Under the pieces are notes generated by a model, which ran no database searches, was not told the DNA's origin, and saw only the letters and a program-made list of their open reading frames with translations. The translations under genes were made by a program, and so were the position numbers. Shown here piece by piece: positions 27,451-35,465 of a stretch of DNA of 64,000 nucleotides. Positions within the stretch are counted from its first letter, which is position 1. Each line of letters opens with the position of its first letter. Source of the DNA: Rhodoferax potami (GTDB lineage: Bacteria; Pseudomonadota; Gammaproteobacteria; Burkholderiales; Burkholderiaceae_C); contig NZ_JAVBIK010000001.1 in assembly GCF_032193805.1 (NCBI RefSeq), forward strand, positions 2,935,001-2,999,000. Direction: 5' to 3'.

Positions 27451-28593
27451 ATGAGTCGTACTTTAGATAGTGCAAGAGCCGGTAAAAAAGATGAGTTTTA
27501 CACTCAATACGTTGATATTCAGAAAGAAGTCGAGGCTTATCTCGAGTTCGACGAAAACACTTTTCGCAATAAAGTTGTTTATTGCAACTGCGATGACCCT
27601 TTCGAAAGTAATTTCTTTAAATATTTCGCCGTGAACTTTAACAAGCTTGGTCTTAAAAAACTTATAAGTACAAGTTATGACGGCTCACCAATCGCCGGAC
27701 AAGGTACGTTATTTCCTGAGTATGACGAAGGTAATGACAAACAGCAAAAACCAAAGGCGCTTGCAATCATCCTTACTCAAGTGAAGGACGAAGATGGTGA
27801 TGGTGCAGCCAATCTTAGTGATGTGGAACTGTTTCTAAAACGTAACAAGGCGGCAAGAGTTAAATTAAAAAATAGTGGTGAGTATCGAGGGGGGGATTTT
27901 CGCAGTCAAAGTTGCATTGAATTTCTAAAAGAGGCGGATATTATTGTCACCAATCCTCCCTTCTCACTCTTTCGTGAATTTATTGCCCAACTCATAGAGA
28001 ATGAAAAGAAATTTCTGGTAATTGGCAATACCAATGCTACAACTTACAAGGAAATTTTTCCTCTCATCAAAGATAATGAAATTTGGCTGGGATGCACAAA
28101 CTTTAACGTTGGTATGTTTTTTGAAGTCCCTGACCATTGGGAACGGTATCATCATATAGACAAAGAGACTGGTAAAAAAATCGCACGCGTCTCATCTTCG
28201 TGCTGGTATACGAACTTAGACCACGGACGCCGTCATCAGCCATTGAGTCTTATGACAATGGCAGAAAATCTGAAGTTCAGCAAAAATCTGAAAGGCAAAT
28301 CCTCTTACGATCGCTATGTAAATTATGATGCTATAGAAGTTGCAACTTATAAAGAGATACCTAGCGATTACACTGGTGCTATGGGGGTGCCTATTACTTT
28401 CCTCGACAAATACAACCCCGATCAATTCGAAATCCTTGGTTCCAACTTAACGGTTGGTATACCTATTTCTGAAGTGGCACCAAAAGGTAGTTATCCTCCA
28501 GGTGGCCCAAGTTTCTACATCAGTGATGGGAGCGGTAATTACGAACGAGTGTATACACGTATCGTTATCCGCCATCGTAAATCCAAGCCCTGA
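27451..28593 (+). CDS. EcoRI-methylase-family adenine-specific DNA methyltransferase
   Basis: A 380-residue putative N6-adenine methyltransferase. The catalytic motif NPPF lies at 168-171 (EADIIVTNPPFSLFREFIAQ). The region VVYCNCDDPFESNFFKYFAV (42-61) is the family's probable SAM-binding segment. The N-terminus KKDEFYTQYVDIQKEVEAYL is typical of the EcoRI_methylase family. The partner, 15 bases downstream, is a DUF262-HNH protein rather than an EcoRI-type endonuclease. Base composition is much lower in GC than neighbouring host genes, indicating acquisition. A ribosome site AAGG precedes the ATG. Target sequence not deducible. Confidence 0.9.
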   Translation: MSRTLDSARAGKKDEFYTQYVDIQKEVEAYLEFDENTFRNKVVYCNCDDPFESNFFKYFAVNFNKLGLKKLISTSYDGSPIAGQGTLFPEYDEGNDKQQKPKALAIILTQVKDEDGDGAANLSDVELFLKRNKAARVKLKNSGEYRGGDFRSQSCIEFLKEADIIVTNPPFSLFREFIAQLIENEKKFLVIGNTNATTYKEIFPLIKDNEIWLGCTNFNVGMFFEVPDHWERYHHIDKETGKKIARVSSSCWYTNLDHGRRHQPLSLMTMAENLKFSKNLKGKSSYDRYVNYDAIEVATYKEIPSDYTGAMGVPITFLDKYNPDQFEILGSNLTVGIPISEVAPKGSYPPGGPSFYISDGSGNYERVYTRIVIRHRKSKP

Positions 28594-28608
28594 AGCAAGA
28601 AGAACAAA

Positions 28609-29775
28609 ATGAAGACAACGCTTAAAACAGAAATCACCGTTGCTGAAATGTGCAACGGATTTGTATATAACCAATCAGAAGGAAAAGGCTTATTCGGCCT
28701 AAGCGGCACTCTTACTATTCAACCAGAGTATCAGCGCAACTACGTTTATGCTGACAAGGGGGGCAGCCGAGAGACGGCGGTAATCGAATCATTACTTAGT
28801 GGTTATCCTCTTGGGTTGATCTATTTCAACAAACTAGCTGATGATAAATTCGAGGTCTTAGATGGACAGCAGCGCATCACAAGCATCGGAAGATTTGTAA
28901 CCAACAAATTTGCCATTACAGATAATGGCAATCCAAAATATTTTGACAGCTTACCAATCGATCAACAAGAAAAGATCAAAAAATCAAAATTACTTATATA
29001 TGAATGCGAAGGTACCGAGACTGAAATAAAACAATGGTTTCAAACCATCAATATTGCAGGCGTCCCACTCAAGCCACAAGAACTATTGAATGCTATTTAT
29101 TCTGGCCCATTTGTAACGGCAGCTAAAGCTGAGTTCAGCAATAGCCAGAACTCGAACAATCTTAAATGGAGCGCCTATATATCAGGCAGTGCAAACCGCC
29201 AAGAATATCTGGAGCGTGCCCTGGACTGGGTTAGCAAGGGAGACATCGGTGGCTACATGAGTAAACACCGGACAAAGAGCGACATTACAGAATTGAAGAA
29301 CTATTTCAATTCCGTTATTGATTGGGTATCGACTACGTTCATTGACGTCGAAAAGGAAATGCAAGGATTAGAGTGGGGGCGTTTGTACGAAGAATATCAC
29401 AAAGAGTCTTTCGATCCAGCCAAGGTTTCTCTAAAGGTTAAAGCTCTTTATGGAGATCCGTATGTTAAGAATCGAAGAGGTGTCTTTGAATATATTCTTG
29501 GAGGTTGCTCCGATTCAAAACTTCTTGATGTAAGAGTCTTTGACGAGGCAACCAGAAAAGCCGTCTACACGCGCCAAACTGCTGAGTCCGAGAGCAAGGG
29601 CGTATCAAACTGTTCACTTTGCGCAGTCGGCCACTCTGCCAACAAGAGCAAACTCTGGAAATTTTCTGAAATGGATGCAGACCATGTTTCTGCTTGGAGC
29701 AAAGGCGGTGATAGTTCAATCGGGAATTGCCAAATGCTTTGCATTACTCACAATCGCGCCAAAGGTAATAGGTAA
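28609..29775 (+). CDS. DUF262 and HNH-endonuclease protein, candidate restriction nuclease
   Basis: A 388-residue two-domain protein. The N-terminal DUF262 (ParB-like) domain has QPEYQRNYV (38-46) and [10 protein letters not shown] (84-93), the conserved QR and DGQQR motifs shared with GmrS, BrxU and SspE-type proteins. The C-terminal HNH module has paired cysteines CSLC (335-338), the catalytic DH (358-359), and [15 protein letters not shown], with Asn, Cys and His in the expected order. It starts 15 bases after the methylase stop on the same strand, so the two are almost certainly one transcript. I infer methylation-controlled DNA cleavage; nothing in the sequence shows which methylation state is attacked. 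Confidence 0.85.
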   Translation: MKTTLKTEITVAEMCNGFVYNQSEGKGLFGLSGTLTIQPEYQRNYVYADKGGSRETAVIESLLSGYPLGLIYFNKLADDKFEVLDGQQRITSIGRFVTNKFAITDNGNPKYFDSLPIDQQEKIKKSKLLIYECEGTETEIKQWFQTINIAGVPLKPQELLNAIYSGPFVTAAKAEFSNSQNSNNLKWSAYISGSANRQEYLERALDWVSKGDIGGYMSKHRTKSDITELKNYFNSVIDWVSTTFIDVEKEMQGLEWGRLYEEYHKESFDPAKVSLKVKALYGDPYVKNRRGVFEYILGGCSDSKLLDVRVFDEATRKAVYTRQTAESESKGVSNCSLCAVGHSANKSKLWKFSEMDADHVSAWSKGGDSSIGNCQMLCITHNRAKGNR

Positions 29776-29903
29776 TAACGGAAAGCACTCGAGATTGTTT
29801 TCAGCTTACAAATGGCTGCTGCTACCGCTAGTTGGATGATTTTGGTTTGAACAGACGTTGCCGATAGGGCCACCCTCCCAATTTCCAATAAAGAGTCCCA
29901 GAT
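29776..29903. other. short gap between convergent cargo and HGGxSTG genes
   Basis: 128 bases after the HNH gene and before the stop of the minus-strand HGGxSTG gene. I see no open frame or clear terminator in it. Confidence 0.4.
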
Positions 29904-30326
29904 TTAGGGTGAACCATGTTTTGCACGTTTGATGACCTGTTTCTGAAACAGGGCCTGAAGTTCGGGGTAAGCCTCTGCAATGCGATCCGGTCGGCGACCG
30001 GGGGTACGGGTGCCTGTCATCAATCCGAGGCCAAAGCCGACCGACTCCAGCACTGCCAGCCGGGCACTGGCTAGGCTACGCTCCATGCGTATGGCGGTCG
30101 TTTCTTGGCCGTGAACGGTCCGGGCTTGGGCGCAACGCTGTCGGCCTTCAGGGGTCTTAGGGCCAGTGGACTTGCCGCCATGCTGGGCACACTTGTACCG
30201 ACCTTGTATTACAGGGGCACCGCATGCTTGGCCAGTACGGGCAATGACGGCGTTGCATGTGTCGTTTAACAAGTCATTGGACACGGTCTTACACCTTGAT
30301 AAAGGCTCGTTCGAGCCAACAGACAC
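29904..30326 (-). CDS. HGGxSTG-domain protein
   Basis: A 140-residue protein with the signature KCAQHGGKSTGPKTPEGRQR near residue 50. It is preceded by cysteines and a histidine (TCNAVIARTGQACGAPV...C-QHGG) that may form a small zinc-binding unit. Such proteins are common in phages and integrative elements; their role is unknown. The first possible start is GTG at 30326; another GTG lies 14 codons downstream, so the N-terminus is uncertain. It lies downstream of the primase-helicase on the same strand. Confidence 0.75.
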   Translation of the reverse strand: MSVGSNEPLSRCKTVSNDLLNDTCNAVIARTGQACGAPVIQGRYKCAQHGGKSTGPKTPEGRQRCAQARTVHGQETTAIRMERSLASARLAVLESVGFGLGLMTGTRTPGRRPDRIAEAYPELQALFQKQVIKRAKHGSP

Positions 30327-30436
30327 AATTTCCCAAGGACTGTTTGTCGACCGGGGGGTCGTCTGTTCGAGTTAGTCCCGTCCGTGCGGGGACGTGTAAC
30401 TCGTCCCGCTAGGGACGTTGATTGCTTCATCCCACG

Positions 30437-30541
30437 TAAGTTATTGATTTTATTGAAGAAAGTGTGGGGTTTTGTCTTTTGCAAATCACCCCACAGAAAA
30501 ACTCTCGTAAGTCCTTGATTTACTTGAAGAAACTGTGGGGT
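30437..30541. repeat. pair of 36-bp direct repeats
   Basis: 30437-30472 and 30506-30541 match at 31 of 36 bases (CGTAAGT..TTGATTT, then TTGAAGAAA.TGTGGGGT), 69 bases apart. They are in the 251-base gap between the primase-helicase stop and the HGGxSTG gene. Small GC hairpins flank them: GGGGTGG...CCACCCC near 30538 and GTCCCG...CGGGGACG near 30375. Iteron-like spacing next to a replication gene suggests part of an origin, but two copies are few. Confidence 0.65.
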
Positions 30542-30577
30542 GGTCAGAAAACCACCCCAGTTAACCCCACCAGTCGG

Positions 30578-31298
30578 TTAATCCCGCACGGCTGGCAAAT
30601 CCAGTACCTCACGGCTATTGGCTGACAGTCGGTATTTGTCGCGCTCAGCCTTGGTGGGTGGGCGCAAGATCAAGGAGCCGTCCATAACCAGCCGGTGCAG
30701 GGCGTCCCTCACTTTTTGCTCAGAGACACCAAGGGGCCCATTGGTCCCAGAGTAACGGTCACGCAGTACCCTGCTGGTTAGCTGCCCCGGGCTGGCTTTC
30801 ACAATGTCAATGATCTTGCGATTCAAAGCGGACTGCGTATTGGCCAGCCCTTTTGGTAGCAATAGCACGGGCATCAGTTCAATTGCATGCCAGCCGGGAA
30901 TTACCTGCTTTTTAAACCACCAACTGCCCCCGGTGGGGCCGTAATTCGCTTTGACCACCTGCATGCAGACATGCTCCGTGCGTTCAGCGTCAGACAGCCC
31001 AAAATGCTTGGCTTCTTTTTCACGCATGGTGTGCAGAACAATCGCTGCCCGGGTATGGTCAACAAACGCGCCAGAGCCAAAGACTTCTGAAGGGTCGGCC
31101 CCCCCGTCTTTGCTGTAGGTGGATTTGGGACTGTGAGCCAAGAGCAAAACCGCTGCCCCGGTCTTGGTAGCAATCCAAGTCAGCGCCCGGAGAAGAGCAG
31201 TGACATGATCGGAAGCGATGGGGTCTCCAGCCATGACCAAGCGGGCATGGTCAATGACGATCAGTCCGACCCGGGTTCCACACGCCTGCTGGTGGTTC
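30578..31298 (-). pseudogene. primase-helicase, C-terminal part, cut off by the IS66-family element
   Basis: After removal of the insertion, the frame continues from the N-terminal part at 33770 into this segment without a break: QSVLNH, then QQACGTRVGLIVIDHARLVM, which contains the helicase Walker B (LIVID). It goes on through RALTWIATKTGAAVLLLAHS (RecA-like motif 3) to a C-terminal winged-helix-like region (KVRDALHRLVMDGSLILRPP) and stops at 30578. A TTG at 31240 could in principle restart translation, but the product would lack Walker A. The intact gene would encode about 706 residues. Confidence 0.88.
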
Positions 31299-31384
31299 GT
31301 AACCGGTCACTGTCCGGCGTTCTTGCGAACTGATTGCAGGTACCAAAGAATGCGCCCTGATCAACAAACAGGACGGGGTCGGAT

Positions 31385-31723
31385 ATGGAAGAGACGCAGA
31401 GCGTGCTCAGGCGTGCAGTGTTGAGTGAACAGACTTGGGCTGAGGTACTGGATCGTTTTGACCGCGCTGGATTGACGATAGATGAATTTTGCAGCCGCGA
31501 AGGCATCAGTCGCAGCAGCCTTGCTCGCCGACGCACGCTTAGGAATAAACAGAGGGGAATCGCGTCCCCGCTGCGAACGAACAAGGTAGCCCCCACCACC
31601 GTGCCGAAGGCGGCGTTCGTTGATCTGGGCGACCTTGCTGGAGTGCACGGCAGCGGCAATGGAGCCATGGAGTTACGCATCGAACTCGGCTCGGGCATGA
31701 GTTTGCATCTGGTACGCCGGTAA
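31385..31723 (+). CDS. tnpA: IS66-family accessory protein TnpA
   Basis: A 112-residue helix-turn-helix accessory protein, first gene of the IS66 element. The N-terminal stretch TWAEVLDRFDRAGLTIDEFCSREGISRSSLARRR is a Xre/homeodomain-like DNA-binding unit. Its stop overlaps the tnpB start by one base (TAATG), suggesting coupled translation. Confidence 0.88.
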   Translation: MEETQSVLRRAVLSEQTWAEVLDRFDRAGLTIDEFCSREGISRSSLARRRTLRNKQRGIASPLRTNKVAPTTVPKAAFVDLGDLAGVHGSGNGAMELRIELGSGMSLHLVRR

Positions 31724-32070
31724 TGTTCTTTCCCGAGGGCCGCATTCGCGTGTTCCTGTATGGCCAAGCTGCCGATATGCGCCAGTCCTACGACGGCTTG
31801 TACGCTCTGGCACGCCAGGGGTTTGAAGTGGATGTGCTGGCCGGACACATGTTTGTTTTCATCAACCGGCGGCAAACACAGATGAAGGTGCTGTACTTTG
31901 ACCGCAGCGGCTGGTGCCTGTGGTGCAAGCGTTTGGAGAGCGGCAAGTTCTCCCGTAAAGGCGTTCAAGGCGGCAGTGGCGAGATCGACTGCACGGCGCT
32001 CAAACTGATGCTCGAAGGCATCGAAGTGCGCCGACGCCACAAACGCTACCAACACCCTGCGCGGAGGTGA
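31723..32070 (+). CDS. tnpB: IS66-family accessory protein TnpB (Orf2)
   Basis: A 115-residue IS66 Orf2 protein: FFPEGRIRVFLYGQAADMRQ, SYDGLYALARQGFEVDVLAG, then HMFVFINRRQTQMKVLYFDR. It is required with TnpA and TnpC for IS66 transposition, though its biochemical role is unclear. The full family length is present. Confidence 0.94.
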   Translation: MFFPEGRIRVFLYGQAADMRQSYDGLYALARQGFEVDVLAGHMFVFINRRQTQMKVLYFDRSGWCLWCKRLESGKFSRKGVQGGSGEIDCTALKLMLEGIEVRRRHKRYQHPARR

Positions 32071-32139
32071 CGATGTGCCCATTTTCAATCCGGAGAAGCA
32101 CTCTTTTGCTTTGTCCCTAAAGGCCGCAAGATAAGGCCC

Positions 32140-33741
32140 ATGTCGATGCCCAATACCAGCACTCCCACATTTACCGTCGAAACGGTCATGGGGCTGTCGC
32201 CGCAGAGCATCGCGCAGACACTGCAAGCACAGGCCGCCAGCATCAGCGCGCTGGAGCAGCAGCTCGAATGGTTCAAACGCCAACTCTTTGGCAAGAAGAG
32301 CGAGCGCTTTGCACCCTTGCCCGATGCGCAGCAAATGCACCTGGGGCAACTCCTGGGCGACCTCCCTGCCACTGATGCGCCCGAAGCCGACTCCGACTCC
32401 AACACCATCCCTGCACACCAGCGACGCAAACCCCGCAGCAACTTTGCCGACGAGGGCACGCCCGCATCGTTCTTTGACGAAACCAAGGTGCCCGTGCACA
32501 CCATCGAGCTGGCCAACCCCGAGACCAAAGACCTCTCGCCCGATCAGTACGAGGTTGTCAGCCAGAAGGTCAGCCACCGCTTGGCACAGCGCCCCGGTGC
32601 CTATGTGGTGCTGAAGTATGTGCGCTCTGTCATCAAGCGCCACGACACGCAAACCCTGCACTGTGCGGGCGCGCCAACAGGCATCATTGAGGGCAGCCGC
32701 GCTGACGTGAGCTTGCTCGCAGGCGTTGTTGTTGACAAGTTTGCCTGGCACATTCCGCTGTACCGGCAGCACCAGCGCCTGAGCCAAGCGGGCTTCAAAC
32801 TCAGCCGGGCGTGGCTGACGCAACTGGCGCAAAAGACCATTTCCCTGCTGGAGCCGATTTACGACACGCAGCTCGAGTCGATCCGCAACAGCCGGGTCAA
32901 GGCAATGGACGAGACCCCCATCAAGGCCGGGCGCAGTGGGCCCGGCAAGATGAAGGCGGCCTACTTCTGGCCTGTGTACGGCGAACTCGATGAGGTGTGC
33001 TTTGCCTATTTCGAGTCGCGCCGCCACGAGCACGTACAGCAGGCATTGGGGCTGCCAGGGGCCACAGATGCCGTGTTGCTCACTGACGGCTATGAGGCCT
33101 ATGCACGTTACGCTGCCAAGACCGGCATTACGCATGCCCAATGCTGGGCGCACTGCAGGCGTGGCTTCTTTGAAGCTCTAGGGGCCGAGCCACAGGCCGC
33201 TGGCCAGGCGCTGCAGCAAATTGGCGAGATTTACGCCCAGGAAGAAGCCATTCGTGAACGTGACCTCTACGGGGATGCCAAACGAGAGCACCGTCTAAGC
33301 CACAGCAAACCGCTGGTGCAGAACTTCTTTGAATGGGTGGATTTGCAGTTCGAGCGGCAAGGCTTCCTGCCCAGCAATCCGTTGACCAAGGCATTGGCCT
33401 ATGCACGCGAGCGCCGCGCGCAACTGCAGGTGTTTCTGGGCGATGCGGATGTGGCCATGGATACGAACCATCTGGAACGCGCCTTGCGCGCGATACCAAT
33501 GGGCAGGCGCAATTGGTTATTCTGCTGGACGGAGGTGGGCGCCAAGCGCGCGGGCATCATGCAGAGCCTGATCGTGACATGCCGTTTACATGACATTGAC
33601 CCCTACACCTACCTGGTTGATGTCTTGCAACGCGTAGGCCACCACCCCGCCTCCAGAGTTTCAGAACTGACGCCTCGTCAATGGAAGCAGCACTTCGCCG
33701 AGAATCCATTGCGTTCACCATTACACGGTTTGGTAACGTAG
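32140..33741 (+). CDS. tnpC: IS66-family transposase TnpC
   Basis: A 533-residue DDE transposase. An N-terminal coiled coil (SISALEQQLEWFKRQLFGKK) is followed by a basic and zinc-finger-like region, then the catalytic core with KAMDETPIK (first Asp), LLTDGYEAYARYA (second Asp) and the C-terminal MDTNHLERALRAIPMGRRNW carrying the Glu. The full length and intact motifs suggest activity. Confidence 0.95.
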   Translation: MSMPNTSTPTFTVETVMGLSPQSIAQTLQAQAASISALEQQLEWFKRQLFGKKSERFAPLPDAQQMHLGQLLGDLPATDAPEADSDSNTIPAHQRRKPRSNFADEGTPASFFDETKVPVHTIELANPETKDLSPDQYEVVSQKVSHRLAQRPGAYVVLKYVRSVIKRHDTQTLHCAGAPTGIIEGSRADVSLLAGVVVDKFAWHIPLYRQHQRLSQAGFKLSRAWLTQLAQKTISLLEPIYDTQLESIRNSRVKAMDETPIKAGRSGPGKMKAAYFWPVYGELDEVCFAYFESRRHEHVQQALGLPGATDAVLLTDGYEAYARYAAKTGITHAQCWAHCRRGFFEALGAEPQAAGQALQQIGEIYAQEEAIRERDLYGDAKREHRLSHSKPLVQNFFEWVDLQFERQGFLPSNPLTKALAYARERRAQLQVFLGDADVAMDTNHLERALRAIPMGRRNWLFCWTEVGAKRAGIMQSLIVTCRLHDIDPYTYLVDVLQRVGHHPASRVSELTPRQWKQHFAENPLRSPLHGLVT

Positions 33742-33769
33742 GCAATAACGCCGGACAGTGACCGGTTAC

Positions 33770-35177
33770 GGTGGTTCAACACCGACTGGATGATCCGATC
33801 AACTTGCGCGGTCTCGTTGACATTACCGTCGTGCAGAACTGTCAGACGCAAGTCCTGTCCAGCCGCAGCCTCGCAGTAGACCAGTTTCTCTACCTCTGCA
33901 CGTTCGCTGGCGGTGAGTTGGGAGCAAAGAGCGCCGAACCGTCGGTCACGTTCGTCATTGGACTCTTCGGCCAAAAACAACGCAGCGGCATAGTGACCAA
34001 TCTCAAGGTTTCCCAGATTTTTACCCAACGCCCCGTTGATTGCGAACTGGATTACAGCGGTCGTCTTTGCTCCGCCGCCAACACTAGCCATAACGCCGAC
34101 GGTACCGGCAACAAGGATTTTGCCGAGTATGTAATCACGGGGTGGAGGTGGAACAGTCGGGATGCACAGTTTTCCCGCCGACGCAATTGCAGTGGCAGAT
34201 GCTGTTGAACTGGTTGATGCCGCAGGTGCACCAGCCTTTGTGGCCTGTTTGGCGTAGTGATACAGAGTCCCAATACTGATACCGCCGAATGGCTTGGCAT
34301 GTTGCCAGACCTTGTCAAACGCAGTTTGGCTGTACCGTTGGGGAGCAGTCATGCTCCAGTTGCGACCCAATGTCTCGGCACACGTCCACCCAGTCGAGCG
34401 CAACGCGAACAGAATCGTGATCCACACGGGATAAGGACAGTCCGCTGACACTTGGGCCAAAGCTGCTTGCACCTTAGCTATTTCTGTTGGTGTTTCAGGC
34501 GGAGCAATCAACGCCAACACCAGTGGCGATAACCCTCCGGTCGGGAAATTCGCCCCACCAATACCAAGGCCAACGAGGCTCGTTGATGATGCAGGTGCAG
34601 GCCATGCCGACAAGATAGCACCAACATCCAGAGCAGGACCCACATACCGGAAGGATTGCGATCCGACTAGGGGCGTGAAGACTGGTTGCGTTGCACGGTA
34701 TACGCTGGGATCAAGGGTGATGTTGGCAGCCCCCAACTTGGCTTCGAGCATGCGCTGTACGGCATCGCCAAGAGCAAACCCTTCGGCGTAGTTGACCTCT
34801 CGACTCAACTCAATGAGGGCGCGTGCGCGTGGTGACTGTGGCGTATGGCTGGCAGTTGTATAGACCAGAGAATTCCATTGTGAAACTTCTCTCTGGAAAT
34901 CAGAGAACACCGTCGGCGATGTAAACGCATCGGCATCCAAAGCAAGGAACCGACGCGGCAGTGCCAAATTCCGAATTCGCCAGTGTGCAGTACCCGGGTA
35001 CTTGACAGTATCAGGATGTTGGCCTGCTGCTAGAGGTGCACAAATGTAGGCCTGCCCCTTGCGGGTGCTGCCCGTATGGCTTATGCAGGTGACGAAATCG
35101 TCGAAGTCGGCAGCATCAAGCTGCGCAGGCTGGTTGTCGTAAGTGTCACGACCTTGGGAGAATTTCAGGTTGGCCAT
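33770..35177 (-). pseudogene. primase-helicase, N-terminal part, truncated by the IS66-family element
   Basis: From the ATG at 35177 (MANLKFSQGRDTYDNQPAQL) about 469 codons run to the insertion. The first 330 residues look like an archaeo-eukaryotic primase domain with LALDADAFTSPTVFSDF, whose acidic pair could bind metal, and a primase C-terminal helical segment (PYPVWITILFALRSTGWTCA). The start of a RepA-like AAA_25 helicase follows, with Walker A-like ASVGGGAKTTAVIQFA and LFLAEESNDERDRRFGAL. The frame then runs on into the IS. It is probably the element's replication protein, now inactive unless the IS excises. Confidence 0.85.
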
Positions 35178-35203
35178 GTGGCGCTCCAAGTTTCTTGAAA
35201 AAC

Positions 35204-35250
35204 GTTGGAGACTTCGTACAAAAAGCGCAGCCTCCAACTCAGTTGGAGAC
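35204..35250. promoter_or_regulatory. operator-like palindrome upstream of the primase-helicase
   Basis: CTCCAACTCAGTTGGAG (35232-35248) is a perfect 8-bp inverted repeat around one base. A further half-site GTTGGAG lies at 35204-35210, and CTCCAAG near 35184. They sit 30-70 bases upstream of the primase-helicase start, and the IS21-family element is inserted 40 bases further up. A regulator-binding site is plausible; no regulator gene remains in the element. Confidence 0.4.
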
Positions 35251-35294
35251 CATCTTTTTGTAATGGCCAGTCGGCTTAGAGCACCAGGTGTCAC

Positions 35295-35394
35295 TTTTCA
35301 CCACATACAGGCCAATTGGTTTTCGGCACATAGGAGCCAGAGCGTTTTCGGCACATATAGGCCATTTGGTTTTCGTCATATAGGAGCCAGCCGG
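35295..35394 (+). repeat. four 25-bp tandem repeats at the left end of the IS21-family element
   Basis: Units start at 35295, 35320, 35345 and 35370, each TTTTCGGCACATA-like followed by GG-CCA. Two inverted copies (TTTTCGGCATATAGAGACCA and TTTGCGGCATATAGGAGCCA) occupy about 37885-37933 at the right end. Multiple terminal sites of this kind are typical of IS21 transposase binding. Confidence 0.85.
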
Positions 35395-35465
35395 GGGATT
35401 GGACGGGCATCTCGAACGCGACGTAACTGTCGTTACCTTCTGAATTTTTTGTTCAGGAGTAACGG

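Larger units (their letters stand above)
31299..33769 (+). mobile_element. IS66-family insertion sequence, complete (2471 bp)
   Basis: Terminal inverted repeats GTAACCGGTCACTGTCCGGC... match at 27 of the first 28 bases at both ends. An 8-bp target duplication, GGTGGTTC, flanks it at 31291-31298 and 33770-33777. The three IS66 genes (tnpA, tnpB, tnpC) are all open. It lies inside the primase-helicase gene, in the opposite orientation to it. Confidence 0.95.

Noticed and set aside
30437..30541. Two 36-bp repeats considered as a minimal CRISPR array
   Set aside because: There are only two imperfect copies, the 33-base interval shares sequence character with the surroundings, and no cas genes are present.
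30578..31240. The C-terminal primase-helicase segment taken as an independent 220-residue gene
   Set aside because: Its only start is a TTG inside the Walker B region, and it joins in frame to the N-terminal part once the IS66-family element is removed.
31261..33153. A 630-codon minus-strand frame across the IS66-family element
   Set aside because: It is antisense to the transposase genes tnpA-tnpC, which have clear motifs and intact termini.
35295..35394. Regularly spaced 25-bp repeats considered as a CRISPR array
   Set aside because: The units are contiguous without spacers and lie at the end of an IS21-family element, with inverted copies at its other end; they are transposase-binding repeats.
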